Source: Prunella strophiata
Lineage: Eukaryota; Chordata; Aves; Passeriformes; Prunellidae
Length of the DNA: 64,000 bases
Reading direction: 5' to 3'
NCBI GenBank assembly: GCA_036583965.1
Contig: JAZBQD010000001.1
Coordinates: 27,438,597-27,502,596, forward strand
In this document: piece by piece, positions 37,850 through 49,854 of the stretch
Layout: every line of letters begins with the position of its first letter
Numbering within the stretch: position 1 is the first letter of the stretch
The notes under the pieces: generated by a model
What the model saw: the letters and a program-made list of their open reading frames with translations, nothing else
The model's database searches: none
What the model was told of the DNA's origin: nothing
Made by a program: the position numbers and the translations under genes

Positions 37850-37925
37850 TTAGGCACTTATATCATAGAAAGGCACAGCCATCAGAATGACTTTTAAACC
37901 CAGGTCAGGTCTACTTATAAGCACC
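37850..37925 (-). mobile_element. Possible second MIR/L2-type relic
   Basis: GACTTTTAAACCCAGGTC followed by TGCTTTGCACCAC resembles the reverse complement of the MIR 5' part (GTGGTTAAGAGCA.. then GACCTGGGTT). It lies 160 bp after the plus-strand MIR-like piece and in the opposite orientation. Weak similarity. Confidence 0.3.
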
Positions 37926-39024
37926 AATGCTTTGCACCACAAGAATATCTATTAAAGTTAATGGAATTCCTGACAGGAAAACACAATGGTCATATGAAAA
38001 GTGGGACCCTGTCCAATAAGATTGTCAGCAGAACCAGGATTCTAAACTCTTTATGCATTTAAGTGTTGAGGGGTTTTTTTTTGTTATTTCTTCCAGGATG
38101 AATTAATTATTAATGATGAATCTGTATGAATAAGCTGTTCTAAGGTCAGCCTAATAAGATACATCAAAATGGCTTGTTAAATATTAAAAAGGCACTCAAA
38201 GCTCTATTCATTCCAGGGCTATACGTACACAGACTATCTGGTTTTGTTGTTATTTCTATTTTTAAGAGCCATTAGTGCCCTTTTCCAGTTACTCTAGCAA
38301 TATATTTATATACCATATTAAATATCTAGAAACTAGAACTAAAATCTCAAGTATCCTGAAACAGAAATAAAGACTGAAGGACAGACAAATGCTATTGAAG
38401 CCAAAATGTATATTGCTTTCTATTATAAACAGAGAGGAAAATAAACCTACCAGCTGGTTTCTCAGTGCTCAGCTCTGGGGAATGCTTAAGTTTTTTAAGG
38501 ACTGAATTTCAAAGACTTTTTTACAAGTGACACTCAACAGCCATGGTATGTCACCTTCCCTACCCCCACACATACACACACTTCTTGTTCTCCAAACTCC
38601 AAAGAAATTGGTCCCTGTATCATACAGATCCTTACTCAGAATCTTCATAGATTAACACAGAAGTCTGTGTTACCTCTGCACTGGGGAATTAAACATTTTA
38701 GACAGAGATTATTCTCAGTTGCAGTAAAATGGTGCTGAATCACTGGCTTCCCTCAGTACTCTGAATAGAAGGGAGCAGAGAATACCATCTTCCCTGAGGA
38801 GAGAAGGATCACAACACTGACACATTTTTTTGTACAGTTTAGCAGCCAGCAAAGACTTTTCTGGCATGGCATCAGAATTAAAGGAATAATCTTACACTGT
38901 TTTCAAGAATGCAATACAAAATGTTAATCATTGTCAGCTCCTAGAAGATGTTATGCAACACAGACACAATATCTGCCAAAATTAATAAAATGGGTGAATA
39001 TCCTGTCAAATTCTGAAGTGTCTA
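37926..39024. other. AT-rich non-coding stretch
   Basis: A short ACACAC patch lies near 38567-38582. Nothing else is recognised. Confidence 0.6.
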
Positions 39025-39085
39025 AAGCACAGAATGCCTGGAGTTGGAAGAAATCTAACAGATCATCAAATTCCAGCACAGTAGT
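39025..39085 (-). mobile_element. CR1 retroposon 3' end fragment
   Basis: CACAGAATGCCTGGAGTTGG, then AAGAAATCTAACAGATCATC and AAATTCCAGCAC match the reverse complement of the avian CR1 3' terminus (CACAGAAT..GGTTGGAAG..ACCT..AGATCATCTAGTTCCA). Only the last 60 bp or so of the element survive, on the minus strand. No coding part and no tail. Confidence 0.75.
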
Positions 39086-41397
39086 TGCATTCACATTAGA
39101 ATGATTTCTCTGTGGCTTTTCCTACTGCAAGAATTCTGGACAAGTTTTAAAATTCATGTACTTTAAACAGTATAGAGATGGTTTAACATGAAAGCAAACT
39201 AACAATAGATGACTATTCTTTCAGTGACCTAGCATATTTTAAATAAGGAATAATAAAGAAAAATCTTTTAAGTGTTGAATGAAAGTTTCTCTGGAAGCCA
39301 GAGCCCAAGAAATAGATATTTTTCTATATCCCTACCTAAGTCCTGAAATCAGACTTGATGCTCATACCTTCCCTATGCATAGATCTTCCTGCTCAGCTCT
39401 TTTACATAGCGTAAATCTTCACAAATATGTGCAAGGCAGGCATCAGAAAAGAAAAAAAAGAGGTCAGACAAGTGCTATAGTTTATATGAATTTATAATGA
39501 TTTAACTCTGCTTCCCTTACATGCCTTTTTCCCCTCTTGCCCCCAAAAGATGGGAAGGAGGTGGTAAAGTCTTTCCCATAAGGCCTGAAAACATGACATT
39601 TTTTCAACTGTTCAATTAAAATTTTCAGCCAGAACTTTTGAAAACTCCAGCCAGTGAAAAAACTTAAGAAGCCATCTTTCATGAAGACCAAATTTCAGTT
39701 CAAAAGTCTGTGATAAACTCGAGTAAGGAGAGCTATAGTGAGGTTGCCAGGCTGACAGATGAAAGTGTATCCTGACAATTTGTCCAGGTCATGAGAGACA
39801 GCTCAGTGCCTCTCAAGTTTGGTGTTTGAAAACTCAGTAATCTCCTGCCAAAGCAAGAGAGGAGATGGAGTTTCAATTTATACCAAAGCTGTGAAGGTAA
39901 CACTGGAAATTTTAGCATCAGTGGTAGGGAAAATCCATGGCACAGGTCCTCTCAGTTTCTGGCTACCTCTGTACCTGCCTGGAGGATCATTGCCTCCATT
40001 ATTACATCATCTGCTCTCTTTTGTCCCACTCAGTCATTCCCCAGCTTCCTTTCAATATTCAAGGGGTATCATTTTTCAGTACTACTACACAGGACCTTAC
40101 CTATAACATCCTAAGCACTTTTCAAATGGAAACCAGACAAAAACATTTTCCCAGAGCGGGGGGAAAGTGCCTTCTCTTAATACCATTATATATAGCTCTG
40201 ATTTTGCAGAAATCAACTTCACTTCTAGATACCACAGAATCTAATCCTAGAAAAACCAACACACAAGAGCAGAGAAGAACCCAACAACCTCATTTGAAAC
40301 ACTGCAGCATTTTGAACACATTTTGAAATGTCCACACTGCACAGGGGCCAAGATCTTCCCTGTTTTCCATTCCACAGGCTTGCACCCCATGTGCACCAAG
40401 AATCTGCCCTAATATTTGCAGAACTCCTCCTTCCATTTTCAATTTTATTCAATGAATAAAAAAACTGCTTTTAACACTTTTATTCTGTTATGTACTCCTT
40501 CTGAAGAACACAGATTGAATTACATGCTGGAAGCATTAGAGCATTTGACTTCACATCACCAACATGTTACCTGAGTAATAAACAGAATGGAATGTCAAAA
40601 TGTCTTAAAGGCCTGGAAGTGTGCTTGGACAGTCACTTAGCTACATCCTTCCCCTAAGAAAGGAATATTTACTGACTTGTAATTGCATAATTTGAAAGAA
40701 ATGTTTAAAATTAATTTTGACAGTGTATTTTTGGTCTTTTTCTCTTATTTACATTCCACTTTTATTTTTTCTATTCCTTTTCAACAGCTGTCAGTTTTTC
40801 TCCAGTCCTACCTATGTTTTTCACTCTTTCCCTCACATTTACCTCATCAGCTACTCTAATGAAATATACACATTTTCTTCTCTTTAACAAAACTGTTAGA
40901 TCTGAATTCATAAAATGTTTAAAAATATATAGGATTGCTTTTGGTGGTTAGGGACACATAACACCAGCCATAAAGCATATCTAAATCAATACACTTCCAC
41001 ATATCAGAACAGCATGTGGCAGTACAGCATTATGAAATTTATAATTGCATCAGATCTGTGATTTCCCAATAGCTCTGCCTCTATAATAACTAATTTTAAG
41101 CTAGAAGTCCCACTGGTGACCTACAAAAGAAAGAGAGAAAATGGGACATTTCACTGAGGAATGCTAAGCTGATGCTGCAAGGACTGTGCTCCACATTGCA
41201 GAGTGATTTATTGTACTTTTTTGTTACAAAAAAATGAAATTAATGACTTAATGAACATTTATAATCTGAACTTTGCAGATAATTTTAAGGGTTTTCTTGT
41301 CTTTTTTTTATTCCCTATCATTTACAAAAATAACCTCAGTCTGAAATACAGAACAGAGCAAGGAACAGAAGATAGTAAAATATTATAGAGATAAGAA
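39086..41397. other. AT-rich non-coding stretch
   Basis: No gene recognised. Two overlapping plus-strand frames (95 codons at 39819-40106, 129 codons at 39937-40326) lack any domain and read like chance frames. CACAGAATCTAATCCTAG at about 40232 superficially recalls a CR1 end but does not continue. Confidence 0.6.
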
Positions 41398-41465
41398 AAT
41401 AAAATACATTATTTAAATAGTAATAAATAAAATAATATATAAATAAATTAAAAAATAATATATAT
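41398..41465. repeat. A/T-only low-complexity patch
   Basis: Almost pure A and T, with AAATAAAT, AATAATATATA and similar permutations. This is simple low-complexity sequence of the kind that varies in length. Confidence 0.85.
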
Positions 41466-41949
41466 TCCTCTGATAGTGTGGGACCTCTTAATCTGAACCT
41501 AAGATTTAACAAAGTATGCCTTAATTTTTAAGGTCACTTCAAAATTCAGTCAGAAATGCACATGGAGAACAAAAGGATCTGTAACAGATTCCTGCCACAA
41601 ATAAGCACCACATTTCCTTTCCCCAAGAAAGAAAGGTACAGTCATTGAAAAGGTAAATGTGCATCATAAAGAGAAAGTTGGGATCATTTCTGGCAGCTAT
41701 AAGAATAAAAAAAATGCATGGTTAAATATTCCATTTTGTATTCTGAAATCACAACATTAAATTAGTTAGAGGAAAAACCTTTCAACATTATTTGGTTACA
41801 GACAAATTGTTCACAATGGTATTGCATCCTGTCACACCTGCCTGCCTAGTGTGAAACCCATGAAATACACTGCATTGCAATTGTATAGCTAGTCATACTC
41901 TGTGGCTATATATTAAATTAATAACAATAATCACATGTGACCATCCTTC
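41466..41949. other. Non-coding stretch
   Basis: No gene or repeat family recognised. Confidence 0.6.
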
Positions 41950-41972
41950 AAAAAAAAAAAAAAAGAAAAAAA
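41950..41972 (+). repeat. Poly-A tract
   Basis: Fifteen A, one G, then seven A. It sits at the boundary between AT-rich sequence and a GC-richer block. No retroposed body is recognised upstream. Confidence 0.9.
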
Positions 41973-42420
41973 GTAATTAAAAGAATCACAACTCATGGCT
42001 GGTGTCCCCCTGCCCAGGTGCCACCTAGCCATGGCCAACACAGCACTCTGGCAGCCAGGTGAGGTCTGTGACTGCCTGGGGAGCCCCTGTGCCTCCCCAC
42101 CCCGAGGAGATACCCCTGCAGGGGTATCTGCTGGCCTCCTTTGCTCCTCATTCTAAATCTGTGGGCATTCAAAGGCACATCAGCCCATGGACCCACCATC
42201 CAGCTTGGCTTGATTTGAGTAACTCAGTGCATTGGCAGGAAAGCTGGAGCACCAGCAACCATCCCTGATGGTGGCACCTCTTACTCACAGGGTAGACTTC
42301 ACCCCCAGACTCCAGGCAAAACTGGTAGTCAGAAATTGTGGCACAAAGCCTGTGGGCCTCAGGAGCCAATGTTCCTAGCTCCATGCCACTCTATGGTACA
42401 AACTGAAACATAAAAGGCCC
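41973..42420. other. GC-richer block between poly-A and LTR
   Basis: Moderately GC-rich, with short overlapping frames on both strands (60-70 codons) that I do not accept. It carries a perfect 22-bp palindrome, listed separately. It could be an older insertion into which, or next to which, the LTR landed. The family is not recognised. Confidence 0.45.
42108..42129. repeat. Perfect 22-bp palindrome
   Basis: AGATACCCCTG (42108-42118) is followed directly by its exact reverse complement CAGGGGTATCT (42119-42129), with no spacer. Perfect spacerless palindromes of this length are uncommon. No associated binding-site family is recognised. Confidence 0.95.
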
Positions 42421-42714
42421 TGAGCTGGTTTTGGCTGGGGTAGGGTTAATTTAATTCACAGTGGCAGATGTGGAGCTCAGTTTTAGGTTTGTGCTGAACA
42501 CAGAACTGATAACACAAAATGGTTTTGTTGTTGCTGAGTGGGTCTTGCACAGAGTTGAGGCCTTTTCTGCTTTTCATACTGACACACTGGTGAGGAAGCT
42601 GGGAGGGCTTGGGAGGCTGGAGCAGACACAGCCAGGACAGGTGACCCAAAGTGACCAAAGGGATATTCCAGTCCATGTGGACAGCATGCTCTGTAGATAG
42701 AGTGGGGGAAAGAA
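42421..42714 (+). mobile_element. ERVL-type LTR, 3'-truncated
   Basis: The order of blocks is that of a well-known avian ERVL-type LTR: GGTTTTGGCTGGGG, GGGTTAATTTAATTCACAG, then TTTGTGCTGAACACAG, TGATAACACA, GTTGTTGCTGAGTG, AGGCCTTTTCTGCTT, GAGGAAGCTGGGAGG, ACACAGCCAGGACAG, TGACCCAAAGTGACCAAAG, GGATATTCCA and GTGGGGGAAAGAA. The match stops at about 42714, before the expected polyadenylation signal and U5, so roughly the 3' half is missing. No internal viral sequence follows. The short frames inside it (42446-42700) are LTR-derived, not genes. Non-functional relic. Confidence 0.85.
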
Positions 42715-44183
42715 CACTATGTGCCAGAATTCAGCATGGGCTCCTCATGTCCTTGTCACAGGACCATTCATGGTGTTCCTACAAACAGCCAGCTTTTTTC
42801 CCCCTGCCAAATGTCTAGCACAAATGTTATGACACTGCTTTTAAAGTAAAAGCCACTGTAGAACCTTAGTTTTCTTAAAAGCCCTCTTATCGTCTAGAGC
42901 ACAACTATCACATCATACAAGGGAATCCAAAGAAACACAATTCTATAGACTGAGGAGAAGAAAGAAATTAAACCACCTCCATTACAGAGATAACTACAGG
43001 TTAAATTTTGTTACAGGAGTTCATGAAATTACTCATACATGCCCATTACTAAGATGAATCAGGTTTGCTTTCATGTCAAAACATTATAGAAAAAGCTCCT
43101 ATTCTTATAATATTTCCCTCCCATATATTTTTGTATCTGGTAAAAGCATCACTAATTATTTGCTATTAAGAATGAGGTAATTAGATCTTGCACTGTATGA
43201 AAGATACAAAGTATGTAACTCACCATCCATTAAAAAGCCACAAACAAATGCAAACAAAGAGAGTTCCAAGAAAAATTGAAGAGCTGACAAACCAACTAGG
43301 CTTTGGTTACCTTGGATGACAAGCTTACAAAGAATATAAATACCAACAACAAAATTAAAACAACCCACATCTATTATATTTGACTTTGCAAATGTAGCAG
43401 CTGAACAACCTGCAGGGAAGCACTTCAATTACATAACATTTATTTAACAAATACCTTGTTCTACCTCCCTTGTGACTGTATTTAAATCAAGGAGTTATAA
43501 TTACAGAATCTATAAAAAAATAATCTACCAATTACTGTTGGTTTACTTTTATAAAATTTATAATTGAGGTTTAAAAAGCTAAAATTATTGTAATAGAATA
43601 AGACTGCTTGGAGCAAAATATTTTTAATTGATAAATAAAATGTTTTGAAACAAATTCCACTGTATTTGTAGAACCAAATTTCACCAGGCACCTTGGGAAA
43701 GATGTTATGTAGACATGGAACAACAAGTGGATTTTTTGTTTTAGTTTTGATAAGCATAATTCTCCTCCCAGTTCCATTTTTAAGAAGAACAACTTTTATA
43801 TAAGGACTTGAAGTAGTCTCTTGTGAGTCACCCTGTGTCTTAGCCAGCATTCATGCTCTGTTAGAAATCATTTTTGCACAGTTTTGGAGGACAAGAGAAA
43901 TTTTTAACGCTCCCCGTGTTCTGCTTTGACTACAATACACACTTCAGATTGGTACAAGGGTCAAAAAAGCACCTTTGATATGGTCCCCATTTGCAGATAA
44001 GTTATTTATCCTTCACATCTAAAAAGTTGCAGCTAATAATGAATCCACAAGTGGAGCCAGATCAGTGGTCTGAGGGACCTGAACTTGCCTTTGGGCCAAA
44101 ACAGAAGCAAGTTTCAGGCTCCAGTCCTTCAGATACCTAACAAAAAGCTGCCCCATTAGGAACTCCAGTCTAACAATTCTTAC
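42715..44183. other. AT-rich non-coding stretch
   Basis: No gene recognised. The 122-codon minus-strand frame at 43482-43850 reads as translated AT-rich DNA (many K, N, I, F, Y) without a domain. The 68-codon minus-strand frame at 44019-44225 runs through the splice donor of the candidate first exon described next, and I do not accept it as it stands. Confidence 0.6.
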
Positions 44184-44336
44184 CTGTTCAATATTTTTGT
44201 CACAGCTGAGACAACCATGATACACAGAGTGTCACTACATAATGTGAGAAAGCTTCAACCCATACACAGAAGCACCTCACCACTTCAGAAGGCTGCAAGC
44301 ATCTGCCTTTCTTGTCCTTTGTCCCAGCCTTTTATA
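44184..44336 (-). promoter_or_regulatory. Candidate minus-strand promoter and first exon (or LTR)
   Basis: On the minus strand GGGGTATAAAAGG places a strong TATA box at 44336-44330. A CCAAT box lies about 110 bp upstream (44453-44449). About 150 bp downstream of TATA, GAACAG|GTAAGAATT is a near-ideal splice donor, with the exon ending at 44184. Between them an ATG with a good context (ATCATGG) opens a frame reading MVVSAVTKILN up to the donor. This is the layout of a TATA promoter plus a short first exon. An unrecognised avian LTR would look similar, as the GC-rich upstream part (to about 44510) is repeat-like. No matching acceptor or second exon was identified. Confidence 0.35.
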
Positions 44337-44510
44337 CCCCTCATGTTGATGCCCTGCACCTGTGTGCCCTCTGCTCCCTTTGGTGGTTGCTCAGTGCCCC
44401 TGGGCACTCCATGGCTCATTGCTGTCACTGCTGCTCACAGCTGTGCCCATTGGGGAGGAGGCTCAGCCACAGCCCCACTCCCAATTACCACAAACTGTGT
44501 GCCTACACAT
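44337..44510 (-). other. GC-richer region upstream of the candidate TATA box
   Basis: Stop-poor, GC-richer sequence containing the minus-strand CCAAT box (44449-44453) and CACAGCTGTG (44436-44445), an E-box-containing palindrome. The two plus-strand frames across it (44217-44531, 44312-44542) have no recognisable content. It is either promoter-proximal DNA or U3-like sequence of an LTR. Confidence 0.35.
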
Positions 44511-47500
44511 TTTCTTACAAGCAGATTTTAATTAATTATTGATTTTTGATGCACTCCTAATGTGTGAACACTCACAGACATAATTAGCACTTCTATAAGG
44601 AAAATGAAACTCAATAAATAAATGCAGTGATAGAAAACCATTGCCTTCCCTATGTAAGAACTTGAGCTGTTTATCTTTTCACACTCTGATACCAGAGCAT
44701 GCATGACTTAGATTTTTCCAGACTACACAGGTAAAAGCTTAAAAATGCCAAGATTTTAATAAGGCAGCTGTGTATTTTAAAAAAAAATCTTATCTGAAAA
44801 CATACATTTATTTCTCATATTCTATAACTTATATTACAGTTGGATATTGAAGATGTAACTTAATAGAGGATAACTTAGAAACATAATTATGGATATTCAA
44901 AAACATGTAGCCCTGTAAACCAGCAGTTTATCTCAAACACCTAAAGGCAAAACAAATAGTTATTAAACACCAAATCAAACAGTAGTCATGCAGTAGCATG
45001 CAAAAGTTCTCACAGGTCAAGAATAAAGGAATAACAGCCAAGTTTTGTAATCAATTCTATACATGCTTGTACTTATAGATGTATGCATTAGGTTTTCTTT
45101 CTGCCAACAGTAAAAGCACATGCCTCTACTTCAAAGAGCCTCTGGTGGGAACAGCATTGTTTCTATGCTAAGAGTATAGAAAAGGAATGCAATGATATGT
45201 AAAATCCATTACATTAAATAGATACAGTGCATCTTTTCAAAACTAATGGAAGAGTGGTCACAGTCAGGGAAAAACCTCCAAAATACTGTTCTTCTAAACT
45301 CAGGAAATTATGAAGGTGATAAACATGACCTCCACAAAAGTTGGGGTTTTTTTTAAATTAACATTAATTTGCTGTAGTAGAACAGCACTTTAAAGGTCAG
45401 TCATCTGTGAGATGCAAGCAAAAAAAGTCCAAATAAGGAGAAAAATGGTACCAAGTCTGAGGGACACATAGCTAAGATTTTTCTGATTAAATTTATCTGT
45501 TCATCCATTGAATATCTACAAAGCTATCCTCACCAGCAGGTGAGGGAAGATGTTCAGAATTAGTTATATTCTGATGTTTAGCTAACCAAAGATTGATTAA
45601 TCTGATATTGATTATTGGACTGATCAGAGGAAATCCTCAAGTTCCCATCCTATGAGGTTTCCCAGTAATAGCCAAGGTTTTGATTTTACCATGACAAAAC
45701 ACATGAGCTGAATTCAATAATACTTATTTTACTACACTTGGTAATATGCTTATTTTCGTTAGCAATTGTGCTGAAAAAAAATCACACCAAGTCAAGCTAA
45801 GCTATAAATTAATTAAGGTTTTTGTACAGAATACATGCCTCAAGGCTTGCAGTTCCAAATGTCACTGTATTCATTTTATTAGAAACACTTTTTCAGAGGA
45901 ATAAATCTGTTTTTCAGCCTGCACAATTGATGTCAGTGTTATATAAAGGTAAATACTTCTGGTGTGAACATCTGATAAAGAAACACATTAGTAAAACACG
46001 ACACGTCACTGCCATTGTACCATCTGTCAGGTAGGGTGTAATTATGGCAACATCATTCTTATCAATCCCTTGGATAAAAAGAATGGATCTGGCAAAGATG
46101 GTGAAATAAGGGCAGCTTCAGTCTGCAATCATTAAGTCAGTGACAGTTTTGAAATTCATTCATGCCCGTTTCTACGACTACAGCATTGTGCCAGTTACAA
46201 GCAATAACTTTTTAAATTATAATGTAATTTACGCCAGGTAACCTCAGAACTGTAAGTGATGGTCATAAGCAAAAATTTTTCAAGTCCCTCTCTGTCAAAA
46301 AGCTCTATATGGAGGAAAAGCAAGGTTCAAATATCACCACTAGCTCCCCCTCTATGTGACAAACAAGTCATCATCAGCCATGATGCATACAACATGTTGA
46401 GGAACAAATCTGCACTTGAATGTATATGCATATGTGTGTCTAGATATAGCCAAATACAAATAGATATGCATAAACTTAGCTGAACAAACATAGATAAACA
46501 AGTGACTCATTCAAAAATATATATGCAAAGACATCATCACATAATTCCAAAATCTGATGTGCTATTCACTTGGTATGTCACTTCGCTGATAATTTTAAAT
46601 TTATTATTTACTTAAAAGATAAATACAGAAAACAGTATGTTCTCACATTAACTTTTCAATATTAGGGATTGAGCATAGGCTTGAAAATACAAATGTCACA
46701 TTAATCAAAAGTGGAAAAAATGCTGTTCTTGAAAGATTTTAATCACCAATTGTGGATGACTTATGGAAATCCAAATAGTATCCACAATACAGTGAAATAA
46801 CGCCTAGGAATTTGAGAAACAGAGGACTTAGTTATAAAATAAGATCTCCTCCTTAAATAATCATCTTCATTACATTTGTATGTGAAGAGAACTGAACTGT
46901 GTGTTCCAATAGGCTGAACTGGAAGTATCAAATGTCAATAAATTTTAGATTCCAGAAAATTCTTCATTTTATTTTTTGCTTACAATCCTTTTAGAGGATG
47001 GTTCAAGTTACAAATAAGAGCATTTGAAACCAATTATTTGACCTGAACATATTTTTAAAGATTACTTTCCTCCCTATTTACCACTCCTTGTAGTACCAGG
47101 AGTACTGTAGTCCTTATGCCTATGTACATATAAAAATTATGGAAAACTCTAAATATTGACAGCTAGTAAGTGCAAAAACTCTTTTTCTTGTAGAAGTATA
47201 ATACACACATATAAAGTCTGAAAAATAGACAAATATGTAAAAGGCACTGAAATACTCATGTTAGCTGTGAGTGGACTCCTTTAATCCATCCCTCAGGGAT
47301 TTACCTTTCTAAGAGATTGAGTGTATTCCTGAGCCATGTCCCCACCAAACCACAAACATCATTAAAGATTACCCTGCTCAAGCACAACTTCATGTGCCTT
47401 GTATGAAAGGAAATTGCTGGGACAGCCTTATTTCAAATTCAGCCTTAAACTGGGGAATCAGTGCTATTGAAAGCAGCTGCTTTATTTATTATTTATCAGG

Positions 47501-48365
47501 ATCCAGGTTTAAATGCTGTAAATTGAACAACTTGTCCTATCAGATATTTCACAAGGCAATAGATGTCCATGCATCCTACAAGAGTAAAGATGGTTTTGCT
47601 GAAGAGTTTTGGGGTCAAGCTTTGCTTTTATTTGCAGTGAAGATTTTTTTTTTAATCATTATTTTGTTTTGTTTTTTGATGCTTGGGAGGGTTGTTAGGG
47701 TTTTTCTTCTGTTTTGGTTTTTGGTAGAGAATTGCTTCAGGTGGTAGAAAATAGCAGCATATGAGCATTATTTAGCTTTCATGGGCTCTTATCTATTATC
47801 TAGGAAAAATCCATATTGCTTAATTAGTTATAAGTTAAAAAGTTGCTAAAACACTTGAAAGCTCCTGTTAGGAGAGTGTCATACACTTCTACTCTACTTT
47901 TAAAATAGCTACCTTCACATCTATTCATTTTTAACCTTTTGTTAATTTCACAAGACCCTACATAAATGAGTGAAATATAAACAAACACTTCAGAATGGCC
48001 AGTGAATGCTGCTTACATACTGCAAGCTTCCTTACAAGAGACAAGATTTATTCTGTGCATTCAGAGTGGCCCATCACTCTTAATTTTGAATCAAAATTTG
48101 ATTCAGCCTCATATCACTGGACTGAAATAACTGCAGCCTGGACATCATTAAATCTTGGAGAAACAAGCAGTGCAAGTCAACACATTTGCTGAAGATTCTC
48201 CACATGCAAGAGACCACTGTTGTTGTTTCTGTTTGAGCTTCCCACTGCAAACTCTGGTTTTGATGGATTTTTTTTTTTTCTCTGTTAGGCAGTATTCAGG
48301 TATAAAACTCCCTAATAATATGATGAAAAAACCTTGGAAATATTATAAACTCAACTTTCTACTGC
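44511..48365. other. AT-rich non-coding stretch
   Basis: No gene recognised. The 117-codon plus-strand frame at 47394-47747 ends in a long hydrophobic F/L/I/V run encoded by T-rich DNA and is not supported as a protein. A run of T followed by TTTG repeats lies at about 47644-47674. Confidence 0.6.
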
Positions 48366-48385
48366 AAAAAAAAAAAAAAAAAAAA
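48366..48385 (+). repeat. Poly-A tract (20 A)
   Basis: Twenty adenines flanked by ordinary sequence. No source element is recognised. Confidence 0.9.
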
Positions 48386-49137
48386 GTTTCCTTTAAGGTA
48401 TTATTTTTATTATTTATGAACGGAAGTCTGGTCTCACACCTTCACTTTGGAGTTGCACTATGCCATCATACAATATACCAAACATTCTAAATAATCAACT
48501 TCATATCACATTTACATTGTATGAGAACTGACTATTAAGAAAAGCTGAAGCCAAGAAGAGAAAAGTGGCTCTTCACTAGGTCCACCTGCAGTAGAATGCT
48601 GAAAGAACAGCTTGGAGAGGCACCTATGACAAGAATTTCATTTGTTAAACTTGGACTTCTAGGGGTTTCAGTTTAAATTTAGTGCAATCATGTACAAGAA
48701 AATCATGTCCCATCAAGAACATCCCAACTTTAGCTTCTTTGGTGCAATCTATGCAGTGTCTCTGCAGCTCTATCTCTGAATTTGATAGTAGCACGTGTAG
48801 CTCTATGCTGGATCTGTAACTTCAGTATCCAGGCTCATTACCAATCTCTTGAGCCATCCATTCTTCCTCAGTTGTGAAAATGTAATAAATTGCTTTTTTT
48901 TCCCTAGTGTATTTAGCACTCATGAAAACTGACAGATTGACAGCTGGGAGGCTGAAGTACTCTTTTTAAATCACAGAGAAAAGGAAAGAAGAAGCAATGA
49001 CAGACTAAGGAACCAAAACTGAATTAACCCTTTGCTGAAGTAGCCAGCTCTGGTTCCTCCTTTGCAAAAATTTCCTGCTTTGCTGTGCAGTGTCTGCCCT
49101 GGGGAGCTGCACACGTGTGCCAGACCCTGCTCTGGGC
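48386..49137. other. Non-coding stretch
   Basis: No gene or repeat family recognised. Confidence 0.6.
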
Positions 49138-49168
49138 TGCTCGGGGCCGCGCTGCTTGCGCGGGTGAT
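49138..49168. other. CpG cluster in a CpG-poor region
   Basis: CTGCTCGGGGCCGCGCTG continuing with CTTGCGCGGG contains five CpGs within about 25 bp, in a window where CpGs are otherwise rare. The surrounding 200 bp (49060-49260) is GC-richer and open in several frames, none recognised. Possible explanations are a small unmethylated regulatory element, a recent GC-rich insertion, or a remnant of a promoter. Confidence 0.6.
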
Positions 49169-49823
49169 TTCCAGCAGACAGATGTTTCCTCCCTTCTGTT
49201 GTACCCTCATTTCTCAAGTGGGTGGCAAAAGCAGATGTCACCACACATGTATTTATAAGGCCTCCTCTTTCTCACATCATTCTGAAAGAAAGAGGGTATT
49301 ATACTGACGGCTTGATTCAATCTGCAGATTTCATAAATATAGGTTTATCCACGTGCAGATATATTCAACCACATATATGGCTTTAGATACATATGGTAAT
49401 GGTACATACATATAGCATAATAACATATAAATATGCTTGCTAAGGCCAACATATATAATTTTCTAGATTGAATCAAGTCCAAAACTTGATGTGCTACCTG
49501 TTTCAGAGTATTTAGCATTCTGGGTGGCATAATCTATTTTATACATACCTAATCCATGTGGAAAAAATTAGACATCTCTGCAATAGATGACAGAGAAACT
49601 TATCTAGCATCACCTGTTTTTTTAATTAATAAAAGCACAAATCAAATCTGCCTTTACTACCCACGAAACATTAGAAATTACTAACAGACCTTTAAATATG
49701 TTGCATAAGTAAAAAGCAATGGAAAAGCATTGTGCTTATCTTGTGTATTAAGCTTAATTCCTACCATGATGAAATGCAGCAATTGTGATTTACTAAATGT
49801 CAACTTAAAGCATTGCTTAGGGC
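49169..49823. other. AT-rich non-coding stretch
   Basis: Rich in TATA-like strings (ACATATA motifs at 49360-49460). No gene recognised. Confidence 0.6.
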
Positions 49824-49854
49824 TTTTTTTTTGTTGTTGTTGTTATTGTTATTT
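49824..49854 (+). repeat. T run with (GTT)n microsatellite
   Basis: Nine T followed by four GTT units and a degenerate TATTGTTATTT. A simple repeat, likely length-variable. Confidence 0.85.

Noticed and set aside
40230..40252. CACAGAATCTAATCC as a minus-strand CR1 3' end
   Set aside because: The following sequence lacks the GGTTGGAAG...GATCAT block that the accepted copies retain.
39937..40326. 129-codon plus-strand open frame as a gene
   Set aside because: It overlaps another frame of similar quality, has no domain and lacks splice or promoter context.
43482..43850. 122-codon minus-strand open frame as a gene
   Set aside because: The translation is dominated by residues from A/T-rich codons (K, N, I, F, Y) and shows no motif.
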